DNA of 64,000 nt from Planctomycetota bacterium (GTDB lineage: Bacteria > Planctomycetota > PUPC01 > JACPCR01): the NCBI GenBank assembly GCA_027625095.1, contig JAQBXN010000007.1:1-64000 (forward strand), given 5' to 3'. Below, piece by piece: positions 50,800 to 59,769 of this stretch. Made by a program: the position numbers and the translations under genes. Position 1 is the first letter of the stretch. The number at the start of each line of letters is the position of its first letter. The notes beneath the pieces were generated by a model, which was not told the origin of the DNA, ran no database searches, and saw only the letters and a list, made by a program, of their open reading frames with translations.

Positions 50800-51130
50800 G
50801 ATGAAACTCCAGTTGCATAATACTGAAGGCGTTCAGTCTAGCGGCCTCTCCACCGGTTGGCATATTGGCCATTTTAAGCGGGAAGGGAAAACTTTGTTTT
50901 CAAGGCAGTGACAGGGTCGGATGATGCGGCCTTTGACCGCAAGCACAGAAGGTCCTCTTCATCCATGGCCCTGTTCATCCGTGCTAAAAAAAGCTCTCCG
51001 CACCACGCGGAGAAATAACAACTTCAGACTCAACATGTGGATGAGACGCCCTTCCTGCAATTCAATCCACCCACTGATATACTCGATGCCGCTCGCATTC
51101 CATCCCGCCCAGTGCCCAGAGTTTCGCACC
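50800..51130. other. intergenic region upstream of the ECF sigma gene
   Basis: The sigma-gene frame is open back to 50921, but those codons are not sigma-like. A perfect 7-bp hairpin TCTCCGC-ACCAC-GCGGAGA lies at 50995-51013, and TTCATCCATG/TTCATCCGTG is repeated just before it; it looks like an eroded intergenic repeat. No promoter could be chosen with confidence. Confidence 0.4.
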
Positions 51131-51781
51131 ATGTCATCGATTCGAAAAAAGAGCGCCATCGAATGCCGGCTCGAACAGGGCGATGAATACGCACTTGCAA
51201 AGCTCTTCACCAAGCATCAGGCCAGGCTCTGGCTCATGGTCGATTTCCGCTTGGACCGTCGACTTCTCGGACCTGTCAATCCGGACGATATTCTGCAGGA
51301 AGGTTACCTTGCGGCCAGGGAGCGAATCAGTCATTTCAATGGTAGTGAGATGTCGCCTTTCATCTGGCTGCGCTCGATTCTGGCTCTGACTCTTGCCGAC
51401 GTGAGACGTCGCCATCTTGGCGATCAAAAGAGTTCTGTTCAGCGTGAGTTTTCTATTAATCAGCAGGAGGCAGGACAATCCACATCGCTCTGCCTCGCGG
51501 CTCGCCTTGCCGGACTCGAGACCTCTCCAAGCCAGGTCGCAGCTCGGAACGAAACCGTTCAGAGCTTTGAAAAGGCCATCGCACAGATGAACCCTGTCGC
51601 CCAGGAAGTCCTCGCTCTGCGCCACTTCGAGGATCTCACCAATCTGGAAGTCGCCGAATCTCTTGGGATACAGCCGAAGGTGGCAAGCATTCACTACATG
51701 CGGGCCCTTGAAAGACTGAAGGAATTACTTGTTGTCCAGCAGGCCTTTTCCGAGGAGTTTCGTGGAAACGCAGGTTTGTGA
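51131..51781 (+). CDS. ECF RNA polymerase sigma factor, planctomycete type
   Basis: 216 aa from ATG 51131 (MSSIRKK). Region 2 is visible as YALAKLFTKHQARLWLMVDFRLDRRLLGPVNPDDILQEGYLAARERISHF, with PDDILQE matching the core-binding helix. Region 4 (ETVQSFEKAIAQMNPVAQEVLALRHFEDLTNLEVAESLGIQPKVASIHYMRALERLKELL) is the helix-turn-helix that reads the -35 element. The spacing and the R-R-H-L-G segment match the ECF group numerous in Planctomycetes. No anti-sigma gene is adjacent. The next gene on this strand is the methyltransferase/PQQ fusion, 256 bp downstream. Confidence 0.92.
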   Translation: MSSIRKKSAIECRLEQGDEYALAKLFTKHQARLWLMVDFRLDRRLLGPVNPDDILQEGYLAARERISHFNGSEMSPFIWLRSILALTLADVRRRHLGDQKSSVQREFSINQQEAGQSTSLCLAARLAGLETSPSQVAARNETVQSFEKAIAQMNPVAQEVLALRHFEDLTNLEVAESLGIQPKVASIHYMRALERLKELLVVQQAFSEEFRGNAGL

Positions 51782-52037
51782 ACCCTCCCCATTTCCACAT
51801 CGCGCCGCTACGTCTGCAAGAGGAGCCCTGAGCCGGCCAGGGGTCGCACCGGGCTCCTATCGGTCTCTGTCACAGCACTTTCACAGACAGGTCGCGGTAC
51901 GGACAGCATATCGCGGTACTCTCCCGACAGACTGGATGAGAATTCCCTTAGTGTTACGATTCCTCGCACCATGTGATTCGCTGTCTGTAGAGGCATTACC
52001 CAGTTTCTCAGCAAAATTCATCAGCCCCCTGCAATTC

Positions 52038-55000
52038 ATGAAAACATTCTCCTTCGTGCGATTTTGTAACGTAATTCTGCCTCTGCTCTTCCTGTCGATT
52101 GAGTTTGGTCGTGCTGAGACATCCAATGAGAACCTGATTTCGTGGCTGACGAATGTGCAAGGCGGTCTGATCGTTCAGCTAGGGGCAGGAGACACCACTC
52201 TGGCCGTGTCGCTCAGTCACACGGGGAGGTTCATCTGCAATGTCCTGGATAAAGATGACACCAAGATAAACAAGGCACAGAGCAAGCTGCGTGCGGATGG
52301 AATCTACGGGTTGGTTTCTGCTGAGCTGATTCCAGAGGCAGAGCTGTTGCCATACGCCGAAAATCTGGTGAACGTGGTCGTCGTTCAGGACTTCACCGTG
52401 CCGGCTGTTGAGATTCAACGGGTGCTCACGCCACTGGGAGTAGTCATCGTACTGAATCCTGAGTTGCTGACCCGACAACAGATCCAGGCGGGAGGCTTCG
52501 AGGGAATATCCGAAGCCGAGTTGCCGGACGGGCGAAAGATCATGACCGCGAAGAACCCCTGGCCCAAAGGGATGGACACCTGGTCTCATCCTCGGCACAC
52601 GGCGGACGGGAATGCGGTCTCCAGCGATACGCTTGTGGGCCCGCCACGTCGCGTACGATGGGTGGCAGCTGCGATTCATGAAGTAGAGGGAATGGTGACG
52701 GCCGGGGGCCGAAATTTTTATGGCGGGATGCTGGCCCGTGACAGTTTCAACGGCCTTCGGCTGTGGCAACACGACCTGCTTAAGGGGGAGCATAATCTTG
52801 GCTCTTTTGACCTGGCGCGTGTTGCCGGAGGACATGCAAGCCCCATCGCTTCGGAGAAACACGTTTATGCCATCGTCAAAGACAACCTTGTTGCTCTCGA
52901 TGCGGCAACAGGAAAAGTCGCCCTCGAATTTCCAGGGTTGCTGCGCCCGCGGCAGATAGCCCATCACGAAAACTACCTCGTCGCTTCGGACGACGCTTCA
53001 CTCCGTACCTTTGATTCAAATACTGGGAAGGAACTCTGGGCGTTCGAAGTGGGAGAGGCTAAGAACGTCGTCGTCGGATTCGGAGTTGTCTCGCTCATTC
53101 ACGGGAGACCGAAGCGGGGCGAGAAACTCGGGGCGATCGGTCTCGAACTCGCAACGGGAAAGGTGATGTGGCGTCAAGAGGACCTTCCGTGGCTGAATCG
53201 TGTAACCCGGACCGTGTTACACCGGGATCACCTGGTATTTGAAATTTCGTCGTTCAATGATCATGACATCAACAACGAATTGCACGTAGTCTCGTCACAA
53301 ACGGGCAACCCGATCTGGGAAAAGGCATATCCGCCCGGCATGAACCACAATCGGCAGGCCCGGGCAATGTTTCTCGACAGCAGGCTCTGGATTTTGCACG
53401 GGGGCCAGACCAACACTGCCGACAAAACCAAATCGTCCCGCCAGCCGGTGCAGGTTTCCGCCCTCGATCCTGACAACGGCAAGACCCTGGTCACACACAA
53501 AGCCGGACTGGCACATTGCTTCCCGCCTGTCGCTACTCCCAACTACCTGTTTGCCGGCACGATGGACATGACTGACCTCAAGTCCGGTGACGTGGTAGCG
53601 AATCGCATTACGAAGGCCAATTGTTCCAGGGAGAACGGCTGGGTTCCGGCCAACGGCCTGGTATACACCACACCCAAACACTGCACCTGCTGGCCGATGC
53701 TGCGCGGCTTTGTTTCCATGGCCTCAAGCAAACCGGGCGACACCAATCTCAGCGTGCCGGCCGACCCGATGAAATTCTCCCTAGAATTGGGCCCCGGAAA
53801 AATGGATGCCGGAGCGGACAATCCCAAGCCATCGGACTGGCCGCTGTACCGCCACGATCAATGGCGCAGTGGGAGTTCCACATTTCCCGGCCCAAAAAAA
53901 CTGGACTCGATCTGGTCGGTGCAACTGGTCTCAAAAGAGGAACTCGCAACGTTTGGCCCCAACCCTGGCGGCCCGATTCTGCACGACTGGCGGGAAAACC
54001 CAATCATCAAGGGACCGTTAAGCGCACCTGTAATCGCTAATGGATTGGTATATGTCACACGACCGAATGCGCACGAAGTTATCGCAGTGGACGCCGGCAC
54101 AGGAAGAGTTCGCTGGCGCTTTACGGCTGATGGCCGGGTGGATACGCCTCCGGCAATTCACCGTGGGCTTTGTCTGTTCGGCTCGGCGGCGGGATCGGTT
54201 TACGCACTGCGGGCCGATACGGGTGCAAAGGTTTGGCGGCAACAGGCGGCCCCCACAAACGAACGCATCGTCGCTTACGGGCAGGTCGAATCTCCCTGGC
54301 CGGTTCCGGGGGCAGTGCTGATCATTGACGACGTGGCGTACTTCGCTGCGGGTCGCCAGCCCCTCGCGGATGGGGGCATTCTTGTCTTTGCCATCGATCC
54401 GCTGACTGGCCAGCGACATTGGGTTCATCGCATCAACTCCGTTCCTCAGAAGGGCGACTACGAGAATTCCGGGCTCGAATTTGACCCCTTCGACCTCCTT
54501 CACCGGGAAGGGGATGGCATCGCTATGTCACGCTGGTTGATTTCGCGCGACGGCAGCAAAATGACGGTGGACAAATGGAATGCCTTCGCACATTTGAATA
54601 CCGGAAATGGTTCCGTTTACGTACCTCGCGGCTCGTGGACCTATGGCGCCCGCCATCAGCACCGTTTTCCCGGGGAAGCGAGACGGCGGCCGCTGAATGT
54701 ATTCCGGGACAATACCGTTTACAGCTCACTTAACGGCACAACGGATATTTTCCGACGCGACTTCGATCTTGAAAAAGGGGAGGAGTTCAACAGCAGATGG
54801 ATAACGGGCTGGGAGGCTGCCGGCACAGCGCGGAAGGGCGGGAAGCCTTATCGAACTTATCGCCTGGCCGAAAAGGCGACCTGGTCGACCGATTCGTTCA
54901 CCACAAAAGAAGTAAAGGAAAAACCGAAACCCTTCGGGTCCCAACTTTACAACGACCTTCACGCAATGGTGCTCTCGGGCGATGGGCAACTTTATACGGT

Positions 55001-55178
55001 GAACAAGGACGGACGCCTCAAGAGCCTCTCCACCGAAGACGGCAAAATATTGGCAGAGACCAACGTCCCAACCCCAGCTTGGGATGCTCTAGCTTTGGCC
55101 GGGAAACGCCTCTTCCTCACGACCCAAACAGGTGAACTCATCTGCCTGGGTGACCCGGCCGCCGATCTGAAACTCTGA
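52038..55178 (+). CDS. secreted methyltransferase-like / PQQ-type beta-propeller fusion protein
   Basis: 1046 aa from ATG 52038, which starts a signal peptide (SFVRFCNVILPLLFLSIEFGRA). Residues ~40-150 resemble a class I methyltransferase Rossmann fold (GGLIVQLGAGDTTLAVSLSHTG, ENLVNVVVVQDFT), odd for an exported protein. From about residue 200 a long PQQ-like propeller follows, with repeats such as VVSSQTGNPIWEKAYP, VDAGTGRVRWRFTADGRVDTPPAI and LRADTGAKVWRQQAAP. No c-type haem motif is evident. Such fusions occur in Planctomycetes; function unknown. The frame is open back to 51729, overlapping the sigma gene, but the signal peptide fixes the start. Confidence 0.85.
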   Translation: MKTFSFVRFCNVILPLLFLSIEFGRAETSNENLISWLTNVQGGLIVQLGAGDTTLAVSLSHTGRFICNVLDKDDTKINKAQSKLRADGIYGLVSAELIPEAELLPYAENLVNVVVVQDFTVPAVEIQRVLTPLGVVIVLNPELLTRQQIQAGGFEGISEAELPDGRKIMTAKNPWPKGMDTWSHPRHTADGNAVSSDTLVGPPRRVRWVAAAIHEVEGMVTAGGRNFYGGMLARDSFNGLRLWQHDLLKGEHNLGSFDLARVAGGHASPIASEKHVYAIVKDNLVALDAATGKVALEFPGLLRPRQIAHHENYLVASDDASLRTFDSNTGKELWAFEVGEAKNVVVGFGVVSLIHGRPKRGEKLGAIGLELATGKVMWRQEDLPWLNRVTRTVLHRDHLVFEISSFNDHDINNELHVVSSQTGNPIWEKAYPPGMNHNRQARAMFLDSRLWILHGGQTNTADKTKSSRQPVQVSALDPDNGKTLVTHKAGLAHCFPPVATPNYLFAGTMDMTDLKSGDVVANRITKANCSRENGWVPANGLVYTTPKHCTCWPMLRGFVSMASSKPGDTNLSVPADPMKFSLELGPGKMDAGADNPKPSDWPLYRHDQWRSGSSTFPGPKKLDSIWSVQLVSKEELATFGPNPGGPILHDWRENPIIKGPLSAPVIANGLVYVTRPNAHEVIAVDAGTGRVRWRFTADGRVDTPPAIHRGLCLFGSAAGSVYALRADTGAKVWRQQAAPTNERIVAYGQVESPWPVPGAVLIIDDVAYFAAGRQPLADGGILVFAIDPLTGQRHWVHRINSVPQKGDYENSGLEFDPFDLLHREGDGIAMSRWLISRDGSKMTVDKWNAFAHLNTGNGSVYVPRGSWTYGARHQHRFPGEARRRPLNVFRDNTVYSSLNGTTDIFRRDFDLEKGEEFNSRWITGWEAAGTARKGGKPYRTYRLAEKATWSTDSFTTKEVKEKPKPFGSQLYNDLHAMVLSGDGQLYTVNKDGRLKSLSTEDGKILAETNVPTPAWDALALAGKRLFLTTQTGELICLGDPAADLKL

Positions 55179-55434
55179 TTCGAAGGGGCCGGTATTTCTA
55201 ATCTTGTAACGCGGCGGCGTAGCATTGGAAATCACCACTCAAAATCTGCATAAATCCACGGTAATCGTCCTGCGTCAGTCGTCTTGCCTGCTGTCATCGG
55301 GACGCTCTTGGCACTGCCGTGACCATCTCGTGGTCATGCTGTTACCAGGAGTAGTTGCGGAGGGCTGTTCCGATTGCGAGCAATATTCGAGTTTTTTTGG
55401 CCTCCGCTCAGTGATGCTTGCCCCCCGGATCCTT

Positions 55435-56337
55435 TCAATCGCGCAGCATCACCTCTGTTCCCTCCGGCGTCTCTGGCTCCAACCAGGTTCTCGATTGAAA
55501 GAGGGTCTCACCCTTCTCAAGCACTGCCCTGACTCCTTGCGATGTGCGCACCGTGACGGCGCCCTTTGTGATGGTTGCTGTGTAGCCTGTGCCAGTCTCC
55601 AGGAATTCCATCCCGTCTCCGGCATCCAGCAGAAAAGACGCATCCGGTTTGTTCGCCTGTGCATTCATAATGATATCGTTAACGGAAACAATTCCGCTGT
55701 GGTCATCGTACTTGAGGCTCACGCCCTCGCCTTGTTCTACCCTTGCAATGACATCTGCGACCTCGATGACAAGCTCACCCCGGACACTCAACACGTCGGA
55801 TCGATTTTCCGTTTTGTCGAATTTAACCATTGCACAGCGGTTTTGGGACAGATCCATGGCAAAGCGCATGGATGGAATCTGGTGGGTCAACATGCCCAGA
55901 TCTGCTGCAAGGCGAATCCCACCTTCAGCCAGAAGGTCGCAATCCACTAGAGTTCCTTTGACTGCGGCAACCCCGGACGGGGTCTTAAAGGTGGTTCTCT
56001 GCCCGGGATACTTCTTCACATCGCTCTTGAAGGAGCCTTGCTGTAGAGCAATTTCCCTTTGGCGGCCGTTAGTCTCGATCAAGATCTTGGAATTACTCGC
56101 CAGATCGATCCGCGTGCCATCAGAATAAACGACGGTCGCCTGGCTTTCCGGAGCGGTGTAAATTGTGTCACTCTGAAAAAGGGGAGTTCGCAGCCTCTTG
56201 ACGAGTTCCTGCTCGCCATCACGGTGTTTGAGCCCGACCTTGCCCTGATACTTTGATATAGATGCCACCCGACCCGGCATGGCGAAGGTTACGGGAATGA
56301 CCAGGCACAGCAGAGAGGCAAATGCGGTCGACTTCAT
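55435..56337 (-). CDS. secreted FecR-domain protein
   Basis: 300 aa. GAGGA about 8 nt before the ATG supports the start; residues 1-19 are a signal peptide. The FecR domain spans ~45-150: LRTPLFQSDTIYTAPESQATVVYSDGTRIDLASNSKILIE and KTPSGVAAVKGTLVDCDL, typical of the periplasmic signalling fold. There is no cytoplasmic anti-sigma part, so this is a stand-alone exported FecR domain, common in PVC genomes and probably structural or ligand-binding. Two further short repeats of the same fold may follow (YDDHSGIVSVNDI, ATITKGAVTVRTSQGVRAVLEKGE). Convergent with the PQQ fusion, 256 bp away with nothing recognisable between. Confidence 0.85.
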   Translation of the reverse strand: MKSTAFASLLCLVIPVTFAMPGRVASISKYQGKVGLKHRDGEQELVKRLRTPLFQSDTIYTAPESQATVVYSDGTRIDLASNSKILIETNGRQREIALQQGSFKSDVKKYPGQRTTFKTPSGVAAVKGTLVDCDLLAEGGIRLAADLGMLTHQIPSMRFAMDLSQNRCAMVKFDKTENRSDVLSVRGELVIEVADVIARVEQGEGVSLKYDDHSGIVSVNDIIMNAQANKPDASFLLDAGDGMEFLETGTGYTATITKGAVTVRTSQGVRAVLEKGETLFQSRTWLEPETPEGTEVMLRD

Positions 56338-56518
56338 AGCTCGTCCTCGGAAAGTTTAGAAAGTCCATGCTTTCGCTTATCAAGTGCTGTGCCAAATAGC
56401 CGATTCGAAGCCTGCATTGGGGCGCGGGAGTCGGGAAATGGCCCTCGGACTTGGGACTTGTTTTACCGCGTCGAACGTTATCACTATCATTCGGCCTTCC
56501 ATTTCAGGGACGGTCATC

Positions 56519-56524
56519 CAAGGA
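56519..56524 (+). promoter_or_regulatory. Shine-Dalgarno deciding a TTG start
   Basis: AAGGAG, 8 nt before the TTG at 56533. It overrides the much earlier ATG at 56389, whose 48 codons do not look coding. Confidence 0.7.
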
Positions 56525-56532
56525 GTTCCACA

Positions 56533-58113
56533 TTGGCCAGTAACGGCAATATTCAGTACGTCGACGATCCAAGCCAGAAGTACATGTTCAACTGCGGCGA
56601 GGGATTCGTGATCGACACCTTGCCCAAAGGGGCGCGCCTCATTTATCCACCTTCACCGCTGCCAGGTCTGCCCAATCCAAAGGAAGCGATTGAGCACGCC
56701 CTGGAGAACCCGATTGATGCAGACCCGCTCTCCGCCCAGTTACGTCCGGGGCTGAAGGTGACGATTGCGTTCGATGATATCTCGCTACCGCTGCCACCGA
56801 TGGTAACGCCGGATATTCGTGAGCAGATTATCGAAGTCCTTCTCCGCAAACTACACGACGCGGGGGTGGATGACATCCATCTCATTTGCGCTATTTCCTT
56901 GCACCGTCGTATGACCGGCGGTGAGTTGAAGCGAATCCTGGGCCGTCACATTTACCATCACTTCGCACCGGATCGCCTCTACAACCACGATGCCGAGGAC
57001 AAGGAGAATATCGTTCACCTGGGCGATACCGAGAGGGGCGAAATGGTAGAGATCAACAAGCGAGCGGTTGATTCCGACCTGCTCATCTATGTGAACATCA
57101 ATCTCGTCACCATGGACGGCGGCAACAAATCCGTCGGCGTGGGCCTGGGCACGTATAACAGCGTACGGGCGCACCATACGGTGCACGCAATGATGCATTC
57201 GAAGTCCTACATGGACCCGCCAAATTCAGAACTGCATCATTCGTGCGATCGCCAGGGCGCCATCGTCAATGAACACATGAACGTGTTCCACATCGAGACC
57301 ACACTCAACAACAACACCTTCCCTCCTATCCTCGGCTTTCTGCAGAAGAAGGAGCAGGATTACACCTCGTTCGACTGGCTTAATCTTTACGTCAATAAAA
57401 TTTCGACTGATCTGTTTCCGATGGGGCTGAATCGCAAGATCTTCTCAAAGGTCTACGCCCCTTACCAAATGACGAGCATTCAGTGCGGAGCGACCGATCC
57501 GGTGCACAAAAAGACGCTGGAGAACTGCCTGAAACAGCAACTCGTGGAGGTGGAGGGCCAGGCAGATATCCTCATATTCGGTATGCCTTACATCTGCCCT
57601 TACAACGTAAACTCCATCATGAATCCCATCCTCGTGTATTGCCTGGGAATGGGATACTTCTTCAACTTTTACAGAGGCAAGCCGCTGGTAAGGAAGGACG
57701 GCGTGATCATTTTCATGCACCCGCTCGAAAACAAATTCCACAAGGTACATCATCCTTCTTACATCGATTTCTTCGACAACATCCTGACGCAGACTACAGA
57801 CCCGGCAGAGATCGAGAAAAAGTACGAAGAGGATTTTGCGTACAACGAGAAATACATCGACCTCTACCGAAATTCTTACGCCTACCACGGTGTGCACCCG
57901 TTCTACATGTGGTACTGGGGCAGCTACGGAATGAAATGGGTGAAGGATGTGATTGCCGTAAATCCGAAAAGTGTCGAGGCCGCGACGCGCATGGGGTTCT
58001 CACATTCAAAGAATCTGAAGGAAGCTATTGAAATGGCCAAAGGGCAGGTCGGCCCCGACCCTCAGATATCGGTTTATCACTGCCCACCAATTTTTATGTG
58101 CGATGTGAAGTGA
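56533..58113 (+). CDS. divergent lactate racemase-like protein (LarA homologue, DUF2088)
   Basis: 526 aa from the TTG, longer than the ~430 aa of LarA. N-terminal DUF2088 pattern: LSAQLRPGLKVTIAFDDISLPLPP, then HLICAISLHRRMTGGELKRILG and IYVNINLVTMDGGNKSVGVGLGTYNSVRAHHT. Compared from memory with Lactobacillus LarA, H124 matches H108, K199 matches the cofactor-bound K184, and H215 matches the nickel ligand H200 (the same 16-residue spacing). The second catalytic His (H174) is replaced by a non-basic residue near 189-190. It may therefore be a nickel-pincer enzyme acting on another substrate, or not a racemase. No larB, larC or larE is adjacent. Confidence 0.85.
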   Translation: MASNGNIQYVDDPSQKYMFNCGEGFVIDTLPKGARLIYPPSPLPGLPNPKEAIEHALENPIDADPLSAQLRPGLKVTIAFDDISLPLPPMVTPDIREQIIEVLLRKLHDAGVDDIHLICAISLHRRMTGGELKRILGRHIYHHFAPDRLYNHDAEDKENIVHLGDTERGEMVEINKRAVDSDLLIYVNINLVTMDGGNKSVGVGLGTYNSVRAHHTVHAMMHSKSYMDPPNSELHHSCDRQGAIVNEHMNVFHIETTLNNNTFPPILGFLQKKEQDYTSFDWLNLYVNKISTDLFPMGLNRKIFSKVYAPYQMTSIQCGATDPVHKKTLENCLKQQLVEVEGQADILIFGMPYICPYNVNSIMNPILVYCLGMGYFFNFYRGKPLVRKDGVIIFMHPLENKFHKVHHPSYIDFFDNILTQTTDPAEIEKKYEEDFAYNEKYIDLYRNSYAYHGVHPFYMWYWGSYGMKWVKDVIAVNPKSVEAATRMGFSHSKNLKEAIEMAKGQVGPDPQISVYHCPPIFMCDVK

Positions 58114-58141
58114 TTAGACTCAGCCCCTATCTCGCCTCCGG

Positions 58142-59101
58142 ATGAGAGAAGCTGACTCCGCTCCCCCTCCACATCCTTCCAACCTAGCAAACGCCTTGAG
58201 TTCACTTCCTCCCAAAGCTGCAATCATCGCCAATCCCGTTTCCGGCGGCGGGCGCGGCCGGAAGATGGCCGAAAAGGCGAGACGCTATATTCGGCAGCAG
58301 GGGCTGGAGGTCGAAATCCACTGGACGTCACGGCATGGCGACGGCACTGCCATCGCCCGCCAACTTCTGAACGATGGAGTCCTCCGCATCGCCGGATGTG
58401 GCGGCGATGGTACTTTGAACGAGATCGCAAATGCGCTGGCTTACACCGATGCCGTCCTCGGCGTTCTGCCAGGTGGGCGCGGGAATGACCTTGCCCGGGC
58501 GATTGATATCCCTCGCAACATCATTCAGGCGTCGGATATTTTTGTGCATGGCAGGTTGCATCACATTGACCTTGGCAGGATTGGCGAACGGTACTTCAAC
58601 ACCATCGCCACTCTTGGTTTCGATGCTGAGGTCTCAAAGTTGGCGATCGAAAACGACGACCTTCCGTTTTCCGGCCCTTCGACATACATTTATGCAGTGT
58701 TCAAGACCATCACCTCTTTCAAATCTCCGAAAGTAAAACTGGAGGGCGATTTCGGTGTGTATGAAGGCCCGATCTTTCTGGCTGCGACTGCAAATTCTTC
58801 GAGGTACGGCGGAGGGATGTGCATCGCTCCACCTGCAAAGATGGACGACGGTCTCTTTCACGTCTGCCTGATCGAAGCCATCCCGATGCTGAAAGTTCTA
58901 ACGCTCTTTCCGCTCGTCTTCACGGGCCGGCATGTCTCGCAGCCCGCGGTGAAAATGTTCGCCACGAAGCGAATGAAAATAGAAAGCGAAACGGAATCAA
59001 GTATCTATGCGGACGGCGAATGCATGGGCTCAACGCCGGCGACGATCGAAATGGCTGATGCGGCGTTAAAAGTGATGATGCCACTACATCTGGATCATTG
59101 A
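58142..59101 (+). CDS. diacylglycerol kinase family lipid kinase
   Basis: 319 aa, DagK/YegS-type kinase. Motifs: KAAIIANPVSGGGRGRKMAEKARRYI at ~25-50, the nucleotide-binding GCGGDGTLNEIANAL near residue 85, VLGVLPGGRGNDLARAIDIP, and a C-terminal FFADGECMG-like segment (IYADGECMGSTPATIEM). It phosphorylates diacylglycerol or a related lipid (ceramide, sphingosine or undecaprenol in relatives). It follows the LarA homologue by 28 bp and may be co-transcribed. Confidence 0.93.
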   Translation: MREADSAPPPHPSNLANALSSLPPKAAIIANPVSGGGRGRKMAEKARRYIRQQGLEVEIHWTSRHGDGTAIARQLLNDGVLRIAGCGGDGTLNEIANALAYTDAVLGVLPGGRGNDLARAIDIPRNIIQASDIFVHGRLHHIDLGRIGERYFNTIATLGFDAEVSKLAIENDDLPFSGPSTYIYAVFKTITSFKSPKVKLEGDFGVYEGPIFLAATANSSRYGGGMCIAPPAKMDDGLFHVCLIEAIPMLKVLTLFPLVFTGRHVSQPAVKMFATKRMKIESETESSIYADGECMGSTPATIEMADAALKVMMPLHLDH

Positions 59102-59175
59102 TTCCAAAGTCGAAAGTTTGCCAGAAACCGCCTTAGAGACCTGGTGAGCATCTGGTAGGGCCTCTCGGCCGGCCT

Positions 59176-59745
59176 TCATTTCTTCGCTTCCACTTTGAGG
59201 ACATTCTCTTTTTCCACCTTGTCCTCTCTTTTTGTGAAGGCGTCCATGAAGTAGTAGTAAGTGTCTTCCGGCCCTTCAATGAGGCGACCCTGCCGCTTCG
59301 TGCCATTCGGCGTTTTCAGGTGCAGGACCACGTTGTTCATTGAGTAGACCTTTTCATAAAGCTCATTCACTACCTTTCTGGCCGCGATAGAGTCTGGGCG
59401 GATATACTGCGGTGGCTCTAAATCGGGCAGCGGTACGCCCTCTTCAGGGAAATCGACTATGGGTGGGTCTGCCATCTGCTGCTCCGGTAGCGGAACCGTC
59501 GGCATCATGTCCAGGGCCGGCAAATGAGCCGCTTTGTTGCTTAGAAAATTCGCTCCGAATGCGAAGACGATGGCGAAGGCCAACACGTTCCGGATGGAGG
59601 ACTCCATTTTTTGCCAACGCTCTGCCCTGAGCTCGTCCTGAACATGGTGTCGGACGTCTGTGCCGGAAATATTCAAGGCCTGACCACACCCGATGCAGAA
59701 CATCGTGGTCACCGGATTATTTGTGTTACATTTGGAACAGATCAT
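59176..59745 (-). CDS. zinc-ribbon membrane protein of unknown function
   Basis: 189 aa. The N-terminus is a zinc ribbon with two Cys-x-x-Cys pairs (CSKC and CIGC, residues 3-20). A hydrophobic segment (NVLAFAIVFAFGANFLS) at about residues 52-70 is a probable single membrane span. A Pro/Glu-rich linker (LPALDMMPTVPLPEQQMADPP) and a C-terminal domain (VYSMNNVVLHLKTPNGTKRQGRLIEGPEDTYYYFMDAF) follow. I do not recognise a named family beyond the zinc ribbon. Last gene of a five-gene minus-strand cluster. Confidence 0.8.
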   Translation of the reverse strand: MICSKCNTNNPVTTMFCIGCGQALNISGTDVRHHVQDELRAERWQKMESSIRNVLAFAIVFAFGANFLSNKAAHLPALDMMPTVPLPEQQMADPPIVDFPEEGVPLPDLEPPQYIRPDSIAARKVVNELYEKVYSMNNVVLHLKTPNGTKRQGRLIEGPEDTYYYFMDAFTKREDKVEKENVLKVEAKK

Positions 59746-59769
59746 TAGCTTGTAGCCCCAGTCGTGAGA

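Noticed and set aside
50921..51130. N-terminal extension of the sigma factor
   Set aside because: The 70 extra codons have no sigma homology and cover an eroded repeat and a hairpin; ATG 51131 begins the conserved part.
51729..52037. N-terminal extension of the PQQ fusion overlapping the sigma gene
   Set aside because: It would bury the obvious signal peptide at 52038 behind about 100 unrelated residues.
55225..55950. 241-codon plus-strand open frame
   Set aside because: Mostly antisense to the FecR gene, which has a signal peptide, Shine-Dalgarno and domain match.
56389..56532. ATG start for the LarA homologue
   Set aside because: A strong AAGGAG site precedes the TTG at 56533, and the upstream codons do not look coding.
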